From contig NZ_CP107935.1 of NCBI RefSeq assembly GCF_036038375.1, positions 9,672,001-9,736,000 on the forward strand: 64,000 nucleotides of DNA. The letters run 5' to 3'. Both the position numbers and the translations under genes were made by a program. The notes under the pieces are model-generated. The model was not told where the DNA came from. It saw only the letters and a program-made list of their open reading frames with translations, and searched no databases. This document shows, piece by piece, positions 26,401 to 35,012 of the stretch. Numbering within the stretch: the stretch's first letter is position 1; each line of letters opens with the position of its first letter. The stretch is from Streptomyces sp. NBC_00414. Its GTDB lineage: Bacteria; Actinomycetota; Actinomycetes; Streptomycetales; Streptomycetaceae.

Positions 26401-28451
26401 AGGTCGAGCGCCTCCCGGTAGTGGTTCCGGGCCAGGCGTGTCCGCCCGCGCCGTTCGCAGACCTCGGCCAGGCTGCCGACGGCGCGGGCCACCTCGTAGT
26501 TCGCCGTCATGCCACGCAGCGTCGCCAGTGCCGACGACAGTAGTTCCTCCGCCAGGTCGAGTTGGCCCAGAACGAGATGCGCACGGCCCAGGAGGGTGGT
26601 CGCACGCGCGGCGTTGTAGGAGTCGCCCGCATCCCGAAGCGTGGCGTGAGCGACACCGGCATGGCTGACCACTTCCTCGGCCTGTCCGGTGGCGAGCGCG
26701 ACATCGGCGAGGTTGAGCCTGGCCAGCCCTCCGGCCCGCTCGTCACCGTTCTTCGGCAGCTCCGTGGCGGCGCGCAGAAAATACGCCCCTGCCTCGTCCG
26801 GGCGCCCGAGTTGTCGGAGGGCGAGTCCGCGGTAGTTGAGCGTGCGGGCGTGACCGAGCCGGTCACCGTGCCCCAGGAACAGCTGTGCCGCCTGTTCGAA
26901 CATGGCCAGGGCGCGGTCGGGGTCCCCGGCACCGAGTTCCCCGACACCGCCTGAGGTCAGCATCCGGCATTCGGCCGTCGTGTCCCCCAGGTTCCGCGCC
27001 GCCGCCAGCCCCTCCCTGTGTGCGGCGCACCAGTCTTCGTAGAACTTCCGCCGTAGGAAGAGCGGCCACAACGCGTCGGCCAGTTGCCAGCAGACGGCCG
27101 GGAATCCGGCGGTCCGGGCCTGACGGATCACGGCCATCAGATTGGGCAGCTCACGCTCCAACCAGTCCAGCGCGGTGTCGGTGCCGGTTCCCACATCGGC
27201 GATGACCACCGGTCCTGAGCCGTAGCCCCGGGCCATGGTCCGGTGCTGGGGATCGATGATCTCCTCAGCCCGCGTGGCGCTCGCAAGGTAGTGATCGGCG
27301 ATGCGGCGCACGGCCTTGGCACGCTCCTGCAGTGATTCGTCCTCTCGCGCCTTCGCGGCGGCGTGCACGCGTACGAGATCGTGAAAGCGATGACGTCCTC
27401 CCGCGGTACTGACGAGCAGGCTCGCTTCGTGGAGCACGTCCAGCGCATGCTCCACATCTCGCTCCGTGGGGAGCAACGCCGAGGCCACCGAGGCATCGAA
27501 CTCCCGGCCGGGATGCAGCCCCAGTAATCGGTAGAGACGGGCAACCGAGGGCGGCAGCGTCCGATACGACAGATCCAGCGCCGCTCGGACGCTGTGGTCG
27601 CCGTCTATGGCCAGTACCTCCAGTCGCTGATGTTCCGCAGTCAGTGAGCGGACCATGGTGCCGATACTCCGCTCGGGATGCGCCGCTAGTCGGGCACCCG
27701 CGACACGGACGGCCAGCGGAAGCCCTGCGCACAACTCGACCAAGGCGTGGGCGTCTTCGGGCTCCTCGGTCACCCGCCCGTCCGCGAGGGTGTCCGAGAG
27801 CAGTTCGACGGCCGAGTCGAGGGCGAGTGGTTCCAGGTGGACGGGATAACAGCCGTCGACGGTCAGTCCCGGCAGCCGCCTGCGGCTGGTCACCGCAGTG
27901 ACGTTGCTGCCCCCGGGCAGCAACGGCCGGACCTGGGCCGCCGTCGCGGCGTCGTCGAGCAGCACCACCAGGCGACGGTCCGCGGTCAGTGACCGGTACA
28001 GCGCCGACCGTTCGGCAAGCGCCGTAGGGACGTCCTGCGCGGCAACGCCCAGGGCTCGTAGGAAACGCGCGAGTATCTCCGCCGGATGCTCAGGTCCGTC
28101 GGGCGACTGAGCGCCCAGGTCCGCGTGGAGTTGGCCGCCAGGAAACTGAGGGCGCAACGTATGCAGCCATCTCAGCGCGATCGTGGTCTTGCCGACTCCG
28201 CCCAGGCCGCTCACCGCGGCCAGTGCCGGCCGTTCGTCCCTTGCGGCGCGGGCGCGATGACGCTCCAACGCGGCCAGTTCGGAGGACCGGTCGATGACTC
28301 GTACGAGCGGGGGAAACTGCCAGGGCGTCTGACGGATGGAACTCGTCCGCGCACCTATGTGGATACCGCCGTGTACGGAGCCCGCCTGGACGACGGAACC
28401 GTACACGTCACCACGCAACTCGTTGTGGGACTCGTGCCCCTCTCTCGGCAC
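26307..28451 (-). CDS. NB-ARC (STAND) ATPase with TPR repeats and N-terminal VVQAG motif
   Basis: The start is set at GTG 28451, with GGAGG six bases upstream; a TTG 33 codons further up is possible. The protein has 714 residues. The first 35 contain HNELRGDVYGSVVQAGSVHG, a glycine/valine motif seen at the head of many actinomycete NB-ARC proteins. Walker A is GLGGVGKTT (about 79-87), Walker B RLVVLLDDA, and the sensor region LPLAVRVAG, followed by a winged-helix-like region and TPRs (about 440-700). There is no DNA-binding domain, unlike the SARP neighbour. STAND proteins act as ligand-triggered switches in regulation or phage defence. It has a TTA codon (L309, 27525-27527). Confidence 0.85.
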   Translation of the reverse strand: MPREGHESHNELRGDVYGSVVQAGSVHGGIHIGARTSSIRQTPWQFPPLVRVIDRSSELAALERHRARAARDERPALAAVSGLGGVGKTTIALRWLHTLRPQFPGGQLHADLGAQSPDGPEHPAEILARFLRALGVAAQDVPTALAERSALYRSLTADRRLVVLLDDAATAAQVRPLLPGGSNVTAVTSRRRLPGLTVDGCYPVHLEPLALDSAVELLSDTLADGRVTEEPEDAHALVELCAGLPLAVRVAGARLAAHPERSIGTMVRSLTAEHQRLEVLAIDGDHSVRAALDLSYRTLPPSVARLYRLLGLHPGREFDASVASALLPTERDVEHALDVLHEASLLVSTAGGRHRFHDLVRVHAAAKAREDESLQERAKAVRRIADHYLASATRAEEIIDPQHRTMARGYGSGPVVIADVGTGTDTALDWLERELPNLMAVIRQARTAGFPAVCWQLADALWPLFLRRKFYEDWCAAHREGLAAARNLGDTTAECRMLTSGGVGELGAGDPDRALAMFEQAAQLFLGHGDRLGHARTLNYRGLALRQLGRPDEAGAYFLRAATELPKNGDERAGGLARLNLADVALATGQAEEVVSHAGVAHATLRDAGDSYNAARATTLLGRAHLVLGQLDLAEELLSSALATLRGMTANYEVARAVGSLAEVCERRGRTRLARNHYREALDLYSSVGRSRSDDAEAARHRLRRLEHDGPDEA

Positions 28452-28565
28452 TCGCGCCCTCCGCCCCATGTACGTAGGTACCCATGCCTCCGACGGATCC
28501 TTTCCGCGCCGGTGATCGATATCCGCGGATCCGGTGATGGACGAATTCAAGTGAGCCTCGACGCC

Positions 28566-29498
28566 TCAACGCATCAACGCACCCCGCAGCGTCAGCCCGT
28601 AGTTGACCCGTAGGCGTCGCTGTTCCCAGAGGGCGACCGTCGTGACGGAGAGCGGGGCGCCGAGCATGACCACGATCCGGGTGATCGCCGGCAGCGTCTC
28701 GTAGGCGCCGGTGAACAGGTCCACCAGGGCCATCTCCCAGACCAGCACCATCGCCAGCAGCGGCGGCACCGTCTCGTGGATGTCCGCCGTGCGGAAGACG
28801 TGGACGAGCGACATGCCGATTCCGTAGATGACGAAAGGCAGGACCCAGACGAGCGTGAGCAGCGTGGCGACCACGGTGACCACCGTCATCGGGACGTTCG
28901 TGGCCAGCCGCCCGTCGACCAGCCCGCTGAGCACGGACGCCGGGAACACGGCCACCCCGGCGATGATCGCCACCACGGACCCCACCGGCTTGGCCGTGCG
29001 GCGCAACAACTCCCGGCGAGCCGGCGGGCGGGCCACGGCGATCAGCACGCCGACGACCACCGGGAAAGTCATCGACAGGACGAGGACGTTGATCCACGAC
29101 TGGTTCAGGCGATCGCTCGCTACGTCACCCGCCGACCGGGCGATCTTGTAGGAGAACGTCACCCACAGGACGGCCGCCAGACCGACGACGGTGCGGATCT
29201 TCTGGATACGGGCCACCACCGCGTCGTCCACGCGGTCCGGCCTCGAGGGGGTGAACACCTTGCGCCCGATCGCGATGGGCCCCACCGTGCGCCAGAGCCT
29301 CCCGAGCATGCCCGCACGCGGCGCGGGCGGCGGCCCGGGATACGGGTGACCGGGCCCCGGAGGGTAGGGGTGAGGGGCGTGCGGCGGATGACCGCCCGGC
29401 TGCGGTGGTGTGTTCGGGTACGGACCCTGCGGCGGGGGAGACACGTTGCGACCGTAGGGGTCGTACGGTGGTGGGCCCTGTGGGTTCCAGGCGTTCAT
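28566..29498 (-). CDS. Polytopic membrane protein with proline-rich cytoplasmic N-terminus
   Basis: The protein has 310 residues from the ATG at 29498, with GGGGGAG upstream. Residues 1-70 are rich in P, Y, H and G (PPPYDPYGRNVSPPPQGPYP), like the disordered heads of many actinomycete membrane proteins. Then come about five to six hydrophobic helices (TVVGLAAVLWVTFSYKIA, VLVLSMTFPVVVGVLIAV, VAIIAGVAVFPASVLSG, TVVTVVATLLTLVWVLPF, TRIVVMLGAPLSVTTVAL). No family signature is recognised. It shares a short 142-base upstream region with the divergent aminotransferase gene. Confidence 0.75.
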   Translation of the reverse strand: MNAWNPQGPPPYDPYGRNVSPPPQGPYPNTPPQPGGHPPHAPHPYPPGPGHPYPGPPPAPRAGMLGRLWRTVGPIAIGRKVFTPSRPDRVDDAVVARIQKIRTVVGLAAVLWVTFSYKIARSAGDVASDRLNQSWINVLVLSMTFPVVVGVLIAVARPPARRELLRRTAKPVGSVVAIIAGVAVFPASVLSGLVDGRLATNVPMTVVTVVATLLTLVWVLPFVIYGIGMSLVHVFRTADIHETVPPLLAMVLVWEMALVDLFTGAYETLPAITRIVVMLGAPLSVTTVALWEQRRLRVNYGLTLRGALMR

Positions 29499-29640
29499 TT
29501 CTGCGGCTCCCCCGGTTCGCGACTGCTGTGACGGACGCGTCGGGGCAGTGTATTGGTTGCACATGGGAAGCAGTTCGCGCCCGCCGGGACGCGTGTATGT
29601 GTGAGGAGTACGAACCTCGCGGGGATGGAAACACCCCTGT

Positions 29641-30888
29641 ATGGAACTCACCGGCACGCGATACACCGGCACGGAACCGGGCTCGGACCCCGCTGTGGAA
29701 CCCGGTTTGGACATCGAGGCGCTCCGCGAGGACACCCCGGGTACGGCGAACCGGGTGCACCTCAACAACGCCGGGGCCGGACTGCTCTCCCGGCGGACCC
29801 TCAGGACGATGACCACCCACCTGGAGCTGGAGGCGAACATCGGCGGGTACGAGGCCGCCCGCCAGGAGCAGGACCGCATCGACGCCACCCGCACGAACAT
29901 CGCCCGGCTGGTGGGCGGGCAGCCCGAGGAGATCGCGCTCTTCGACAACTCCACGCACGCGTGGAACGCCGCCTTCTACTCGATGACGTTCAAGCCGGGC
30001 GACCGCATCCTGACCGGCCGGGCCGAGTACGGCAGCAGCGTCCTGGCCTATCTGCAGACCGCCAGGCGTTCCGGTGCCGAGGTCGTGGTGGTCCCCGACG
30101 ACGAGTTAGGCCAGCTCGACACCGGCGCGCTGGCCGGACTGATCGACGAGCGCACGAAACTCGTCGGCGTCACCCACATCCCCACCAGCGGAGGCCTGGT
30201 CAATCCGGCGGCGGAGATCGGCCGGATCGCGCGAGCCGCCGGGGTGCCGTTCCTGCTCGACGCCACGCAGTCGGTGGGGCAGTTTCCCGTCGATGTCACC
30301 GAGATCGGCTGCGACATGCTCTCCGCCACCGGCCGCAAGTTCCTGCGGGGCCCCCGCGGCACCGGCTTCCTGTGGGTGCGCCGCGAGGCCCTGGAATACC
30401 TCGACCCCTTCGTCAGCGACATCGAGGCGGCCACCTGGGACGGCGCACGGGGCTTCACCTGGCACGCCGGCGCACGGCGTTTCGAGTCATGGGAAGCGGG
30501 ATACGCCAACGTCCTGGGACTGGACGCGGCCGTGACCCAGGCCCTGGACCTGGGTCTTGACCGGATCGGGGAGCGGGCCACCGCCCTCGGCGCGTATCTG
30601 CGGCAGGCGCTCGACGCCTTGCCCGGCGTCACCACGTACGACCTCGGCCGGGTCCGGTGCGCCATCGTGACCGCGAGGGTCGACGCCGTGCCCACCGCGG
30701 ACGTCGCCGCGGCGCTCGCACGGCAGGGGATCAACGTGAGCACGACCGTCCCCGAACACACCCAGTTCGACACGGAGACGCGGGACGTCCACCCGCTGGT
30801 GCGTCTCTCGCCGCACTACTACAACACCGAGGCCGAACTGGACCGGGCCGTGGAGGCCGTCGCCAGACTCGCGCGCACGGCCGGATGA
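29641..30888 (+). CDS. Class V PLP-dependent aminotransferase (cysteine desulfurase-like)
   Basis: The protein has 415 residues with fold-type I PLP enzyme features: HLNNAGAGLLSRRTLRTM near the start, LLDATQSVGQFPVDV (the PLP-ring aspartate and glutamine), and the Schiff-base lysine in SATGRKFLRGPRGTGFLWV. A desulfurase catalytic-loop cysteine is not apparent, so a lyase, epimerase or aminotransferase is more likely than an IscS-type enzyme; EgtE-like C-S lyases are the nearest type I can suggest. A TTA codon (codon 156, 30106-30108) suggests bldA control. It stands alone, convergent with the YihY gene. The ribosome site is weak. Confidence 0.85.
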   Translation: MELTGTRYTGTEPGSDPAVEPGLDIEALREDTPGTANRVHLNNAGAGLLSRRTLRTMTTHLELEANIGGYEAARQEQDRIDATRTNIARLVGGQPEEIALFDNSTHAWNAAFYSMTFKPGDRILTGRAEYGSSVLAYLQTARRSGAEVVVVPDDELGQLDTGALAGLIDERTKLVGVTHIPTSGGLVNPAAEIGRIARAAGVPFLLDATQSVGQFPVDVTEIGCDMLSATGRKFLRGPRGTGFLWVRREALEYLDPFVSDIEAATWDGARGFTWHAGARRFESWEAGYANVLGLDAAVTQALDLGLDRIGERATALGAYLRQALDALPGVTTYDLGRVRCAIVTARVDAVPTADVAAALARQGINVSTTVPEHTQFDTETRDVHPLVRLSPHYYNTEAELDRAVEAVARLARTAG

Positions 30889-30965
30889 CTCGCGCGCGGG
30901 GTCGGACGACCAGCGTCCACGGCCGGACGACGGGCGGGCGCCCTCATGACGACGTGCGAGCGCCC

Positions 30966-32003
30966 TCATTCCATGCGCTGCTGCTCCTCGTCGGTCCAGG
31001 CGCGGGTGTCCCGGGGCGGGACGTAGGGTTCCTCGGTGTCCGGCAGACCGCCCGCGATGGCACGCTGCCGGGCCATCTCGGAGTCGAACTCCAGCCCGAG
31101 CAGGATCGCGATGTTGCTGATCCACAGCCAGACCAGGAAGACGATGACACCGGCGAGCGTGCCGTACGTCTTGTTGTACGAGCCGAAGTTCGCCACGTAG
31201 AACGCGAACCCGGCCGAGGCGATCATCCAGATCACCAGGGCCAGCACGCTCCCGGGAGTGATCCACTTGAAGCCGCGGCCCTTCACGTTCGGGGTCGCCC
31301 AGTAGAGCAGGGCGACCATGATCGTGACCAGGACGATCAGCACCGGCCATTTGGCGATCGACCACACCGTCAACGCCGTGTCGCCGATCCCCAGCGCCCC
31401 GCCGGCCTGGCGGGCCAGGCCACCGGTGAACACCACGATCAGCGCGCTGATCACCGTCAGCACCAGGAGTACGACGGTCACGCCCACCCGGATGGGCAGC
31501 ACCTTCCAGACAGGGCGCCCTTCGGGCATGTCGTAGACGGCGTTGGCGGAGCGGATGAAGGCCGCCACGTAACCGGAGGCCGACCACACGGCGAGGACCA
31601 CACCGACCACGGCCATGAGGGAGCCGATTCCGCCCCGGCCCTGCAGCTGTGTCACCGCGTCGCTGATGATGTCCCGGGCCGAACCGGGAGTCAGTTTCTT
31701 GAGATTGTCCAGGACCTCCTGGGTCGCCGACTTACCCGCGATGCCCAGGAGCGAGACCAGGAGCAGCAATGCCGGGAACAGCGAGAGAACGCCGTAGTAC
31801 GTCAGTGCCGCGGCCCTGTCGGCGAGCTCGTCGTCCTTGAACTCCTTGACCGTGCCTTTCAGAACGGCCAGCCAGGACCGCTTCGGCATCTCGGTGAGCT
31901 TGTCCGGCGCTCGCTCCTCGATCTGCTCTCCCGGGCCCGGGACCTGCTGCTGCTCGGATCCCGGCGTCGTGACGTCGGGATCGGATTTCGGTGTCCTTGA
32001 CAT
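30966..32003 (-). CDS. YihY/BrkB-family inner-membrane protein
   Basis: A 345-residue protein with the family start FKDDELADRAAALTYYGVLSLFPALLLLVSLLG and six membrane segments. AAFIRSANAVYDMPEGRP and FVLVWLWISNIAILLGLEF-like segments are family-typical. The charged N-terminal 50 residues and the C-terminal 45 residues are cytoplasmic. The family was once annotated as ribonuclease BN; its true role, possibly in envelope integrity or transport, is unsettled. Monocistronic. Confidence 0.9.
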   Translation of the reverse strand: MSRTPKSDPDVTTPGSEQQQVPGPGEQIEERAPDKLTEMPKRSWLAVLKGTVKEFKDDELADRAAALTYYGVLSLFPALLLLVSLLGIAGKSATQEVLDNLKKLTPGSARDIISDAVTQLQGRGGIGSLMAVVGVVLAVWSASGYVAAFIRSANAVYDMPEGRPVWKVLPIRVGVTVVLLVLTVISALIVVFTGGLARQAGGALGIGDTALTVWSIAKWPVLIVLVTIMVALLYWATPNVKGRGFKWITPGSVLALVIWMIASAGFAFYVANFGSYNKTYGTLAGVIVFLVWLWISNIAILLGLEFDSEMARQRAIAGGLPDTEEPYVPPRDTRAWTDEEQQRME

Positions 32004-32052
32004 ACCGGCCGGGTATCCCGCCCCGCCCCGCCCATGCCCGGAGCGCCGACCC

Positions 32053-32090
32053 TTAAGGGGCCCGGGGAACCGCGCGGCCGGCCACGACGC
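32053..32090. repeat. Inverted copy of the GCGCGGTTCCCC intergenic repeat
   Basis: Read on the minus strand this segment matches the units at 1397-1519 over about 38 bases, including GGGGCCCGGGGAACCGCGCG on the plus strand and GGCCACGAC. It sits in the spacer between the YihY start and the MEDS gene end. Confidence 0.6.
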
Positions 32091-32173
32091 ACCCGCACTC
32101 GCAGAAGCACCTCAGGAGCCCCCGGTTGAGGCTCCCCTTCACGCCCCCTCACGCACTCCCGTGGGCGGAGCCC

Positions 32174-33100
32174 TCAGCAGTCGACGTAACAGCGGATCAC
32201 CGTGCCGTCGGGCCCCGTGTGGACCCGTACGAGATCGGTGAGGTAGTTCACCAGCAGCAGGCCCCGGCCACCGAGCTGGGCGGGCGGAGAGGGCCGCCGT
32301 CCGGCGAGCGGATCCTTCAGATGCCCCTCGTCGCGGACCTGGCACACCACCTGACCGGCCTCGGCCCATATGTGCACGATGCCCGTTCCGCCGCCGTGCA
32401 CCACGCTGTTGGTGGTCAGCTCGGCCGCGACCAGCGCCAGGTCGTCCAGCCGGACGCCGGACAGACCGAACCGGGCGGCTCGCTCGACCACGAAGTGCCG
32501 GGCCGTCGGCAGCGCGTCCGCGTCGAAGGCGTGACCCTCCGCCGCCTGCGGAACCGGCAGGGGCTCGTTGTACCGCTCGACCACCCGCTCGGGCGCGTAG
32601 GACGGGCTGTTCCGCTGCCGGCCGTCGGTGATCACGACGGGATGGGTCGCGTACGCGTCGGTCAGTACCTGCTCGCTGAGCCCCGCCTCGTCGTACGGAC
32701 ACAGGATCGTGGCGTCCCGGCCCTCGAACGCGGAGTTGATCAGTGCCTCGTGCTGGGCGCAGGCCGGGTACTCCACGCCGGTGCGATCGGGCCAGATCGG
32801 CTCGCCGATGATCCGTACCCGCGTCTTCGGGTGGGCGTCGGCGAAGACCCGCAGCACTCTGGGGATGATCCGGCCGGGATTGCGTCCCACCTGCGTCATG
32901 TCGATGAAGCGCACGTCCGCAGCCGCGTCGCCCAGGGCGGAGCGGAGGACGTCCAGCTTCGGGCCGGGCACGGCGACCGCGACCGGTTCGCCGGCCGCCA
33001 GACCGTCACGGATGAACGGCACGGTGCCGTCCACGTACTCCTCGTCGCCCCGGTAGAACAGGGCGGGATGCACGAACGACTCGGTGATCAGGGCTGTCAT
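32174..33100 (-). CDS. MEDS-domain/HATPase anti-sigma regulatory protein
   Basis: The protein has 308 residues. Residues 1-165 are a MEDS domain (ESFVHPALFYRGDEEYVDG, FIDMTQVGRNPGRIIPRVLR, CPYDEAGLSEQVLTDAYATH), a methanogen/methylotroph-type sensory module with a conserved histidine. Residues about 185-305 are a GHKL ATPase of the RsbW/SpoIIAB kind (LALVAAELTTNSVVHGGG, QVRDEGHLKDP, GGRGLLLVNYLTD). Such proteins phosphorylate STAS antagonists or bind sigma factors in partner-switching cascades. The ATG overlaps the STAS gene stop by four bases (ATGA), so the two form a unit. Confidence 0.88.
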   Translation of the reverse strand: MTALITESFVHPALFYRGDEEYVDGTVPFIRDGLAAGEPVAVAVPGPKLDVLRSALGDAAADVRFIDMTQVGRNPGRIIPRVLRVFADAHPKTRVRIIGEPIWPDRTGVEYPACAQHEALINSAFEGRDATILCPYDEAGLSEQVLTDAYATHPVVITDGRQRNSPSYAPERVVERYNEPLPVPQAAEGHAFDADALPTARHFVVERAARFGLSGVRLDDLALVAAELTTNSVVHGGGTGIVHIWAEAGQVVCQVRDEGHLKDPLAGRRPSPPAQLGGRGLLLVNYLTDLVRVHTGPDGTVIRCYVDC

Positions 33101-33468
33101 CGCGCCACCACCTCGACGCCCGGCAGGTCGGGCCAGAACATGTCCAGTACCCGTCCCACGGCGGCAGGCGGCTGTTCGATCATGAAGCGACGTCCTTCGG
33201 GAAGACCTTGAGCCGCCACCGCGAGGGCGGACACACCGGCGACATCGACGAAGGTGACCGCCGAGAGTTCCAAGTGGTACACCTCCACGTCCTCCAGAGC
33301 CAGCCGGTCCAGCGCCCGCTCCCAGGCCGTGCGTGTGGCCAGACTGATCTCGCCCGCGGCCTGCCAGCCCGCACGGTCCGCCAACGGGCGCACCTGGAGG
33401 GTGCCCGTGGACCGCGCCGACGACACGTCCGGCGGATCCACCTCCCACGCTCTGTCCACGCTGACCAC
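33097..33468 (-). CDS. STAS-domain anti-sigma factor antagonist
   Basis: A 123-residue SpoIIAA/RsbV-like protein. LQVRPLADRAGWQAAGEISLA forms the first strands and LELSAVTFVDVAGVSALAVA contains the phosphorylation loop. The serine or threonine that the kinase modifies sits in this TFVDVAGVS segment. It is the first gene of the pair and partners the MEDS-HATPase gene, which starts inside its stop codon. The cognate sigma factor is not in this neighbourhood; the ECF factor at 3.8-4.5 kb belongs to a different control type. Confidence 0.88.
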   Translation of the reverse strand: MVSVDRAWEVDPPDVSSARSTGTLQVRPLADRAGWQAAGEISLATRTAWERALDRLALEDVEVYHLELSAVTFVDVAGVSALAVAAQGLPEGRRFMIEQPPAAVGRVLDMFWPDLPGVEVVAR

Positions 33469-33528
33469 CCCTGGAGTGTCGTCGTTGCCGTCCCAGTATT
33501 CCCTCTCCCGGACCGCTGTGGAGCCACC

Positions 33529-33557
33529 GGGGCGCGGAAGATCCGATTCCGCGCCCC
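33529..33557 (-). terminator. Hairpin terminator after the GH5 gene
   Basis: A perfect 11-bp stem GGGGCGCGGAA/TTCCGCGCCCC with loop GATCCGA lies 43 bases past the GH5 stop codon. Confidence 0.7.
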
Positions 33558-33599
33558 TCCGCCGCCGGAACGCGGAAACGCTGTCCCGTGGAGGTGCGG

Positions 33600-34664
33600 T
33601 CAGGGCCGGACGGGCTTGCCGCGTCCCCAGGCCCAGGACAGCCGGTCGGCGCCGGACCGGTTGGTGGTCGCCAGCCAGGGCCGGGCGGGGTCGCCGACCA
33701 GGGTCTGCAGCGAGTACGTGTCGTCGGTGCGCAGGCCCGGCCAGTACACGGACCCCATCTTGAGCTCGCGGAACGTGTCGGTGACGGCCTGCAGGTAGTT
33801 GACGAAATTGCTGTCGGGCGTCGCCTTGTCGTAATCCAGGCCGGTCGTCATCGGGGAGCCGAACTCGTCCGCCACGGTCCGGTTGGCGCAGTCACCGATG
33901 CGCACCTTGAGGTCGGCCACCCACTGGTCGTAGGTGGCGTACTCCTTCCAGAACCCGTAGTGGTGCAAGGACAGGTAGGTGCCCTTCAGGCGCGGGTCGG
34001 CGCAGACGGACGTGACGTGGTCGTTGTAGCCGGCGCCGCTGACGAACACCCGGTTGCGGGGCACGTTCCGGTACGTGTCCAGCCACTTCGCCGCTATGTC
34101 GGCCCACTCGGTGTCCGTGTAGCCGTGCGGCTCGTTCATCGGCTCGAAGTAGACGCGCTTGTCGCCCTTGTACGCCTTGACCACGGTGTTCCACATGGGC
34201 CAGTACGTGGTGGTGTCGTCGATGAAGCCGTCCTTGCGCGGACCCGTGCCCTCCCAGTAGGACAGGATCACCTTGAAACCCTTGTCCGACGCCGCGTCGA
34301 TGACCCCGCGGTAGGACTTCCAGTACGAGCCGTTGACGGTGTACGGGTTGATGGGCAACCGGACGGTGTCGGCACCGAGGTTCGCGCGGAACGCCGAGAT
34401 CACCCGGGACGCCTTTGTATAGGTCCGGGCATAGCTGTCCGAGGCCGACAGGCCGGAGAGCACGACGGGATCGTCGGCGAAGTTGTCGCGGGGATCGGCC
34501 CAGTTCACGCCCTTGAACCGGGTCGTGTCCATGCTCGGCGCGGCGGCGGTGGCGGCAGGGGCGGCGGCGATGCCCGTACCACTGCTCGCGGCGAGCGCAA
34601 AGGCCACCGCGGCGGCGCGCAGCCGGGGTGTGAAGCGTGGGCCGGCGGGGGTTGTGCGCATCAT
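33600..34664 (-). CDS. Secreted GH5-family glycoside hydrolase
   Basis: A 354-residue enzyme with a Sec signal (residues 1-42, AAAVAFALAASSGTGIAA). The GH5 barrel follows: RFKGVNWADPRDNFADDP, catalytic acid/base in VYFEPMNEPHG, LSLHHYGFW, nucleophile in VADEFGSPM, and the aromatic strand GSVYWPGLR. GH5 covers endoglucanases, mannanases and related enzymes; the subfamily is not clear, and there is no carbohydrate-binding module. The long 5' leader contains two perfect palindromes, one just after the predicted transcription start, so expression is probably repressed until an inducer sugar appears. Confidence 0.88.
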   Translation of the reverse strand: MMRTTPAGPRFTPRLRAAAVAFALAASSGTGIAAAPAATAAAPSMDTTRFKGVNWADPRDNFADDPVVLSGLSASDSYARTYTKASRVISAFRANLGADTVRLPINPYTVNGSYWKSYRGVIDAASDKGFKVILSYWEGTGPRKDGFIDDTTTYWPMWNTVVKAYKGDKRVYFEPMNEPHGYTDTEWADIAAKWLDTYRNVPRNRVFVSGAGYNDHVTSVCADPRLKGTYLSLHHYGFWKEYATYDQWVADLKVRIGDCANRTVADEFGSPMTTGLDYDKATPDSNFVNYLQAVTDTFRELKMGSVYWPGLRTDDTYSLQTLVGDPARPWLATTNRSGADRLSWAWGRGKPVRP

Positions 34665-34747
34665 CTTGCCCTTTCAGGAGATGGCGGCTCGGCACAGTGA
34701 TGGGGCCTGTGCGCCCCGCTTCTGTCTGCGTCACCGGACGCCATGCG

Positions 34748-34763
34748 GTGTTTACGTAAACAC
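34748..34763. promoter_or_regulatory. Palindromic operator GTGTTTACGTAAACAC (GH5 leader)
   Basis: A 16-base perfect palindrome lies about 90 bases before the GH5 start codon. It shares the 12-base core GTTTACGTAAAC with the second site 67 bases away. The central CG and symmetry are those of LacI-family operators. Confidence 0.75.
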
Positions 34764-34813
34764 CGGGCGTCCGAAGCCCTGGCCGAATGGTCGGTCAGGG
34801 CTGGGTCGTCAGA

Positions 34814-34831
34814 CATGTTTACGTAAACATG
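34814..34831. promoter_or_regulatory. Palindromic operator CATGTTTACGTAAACATG (GH5 promoter-proximal)
   Basis: An 18-base perfect palindrome covers about +5 to +22 of the predicted GH5 transcript. The pair of sites 67 bases apart would allow cooperative binding or a double roadblock. Confidence 0.8.
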
Positions 34832-34842
34832 GCGGCGCCGGA

Positions 34843-34871
34843 ATCGTGGCACCCACCGCAGTGATCGTCAA
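34843..34871 (-). promoter_or_regulatory. Predicted GH5 promoter
   Basis: On the minus strand TTGACG (34871-34866), 17 bases, then CACGAT (34848-34843) fit a principal-sigma promoter with a good -35 and a moderate -10. Transcription would start near 34836, immediately before the 34814-34831 palindrome. Confidence 0.5.
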
Positions 34872-35012
34872 GGTTTCTCACGCGTGACATCTGTTGCCGC
34901 GAATCCGGGCGGAACGGCGGTCCGGCGCGGGCGAGTTGGAACCTGCCCGAGCCGGGGCGACAGCGCGGAGCCGTGGTGCCCGGGGCGGTCGCCCGGCGCC
35001 TCGCGGCCCCGG

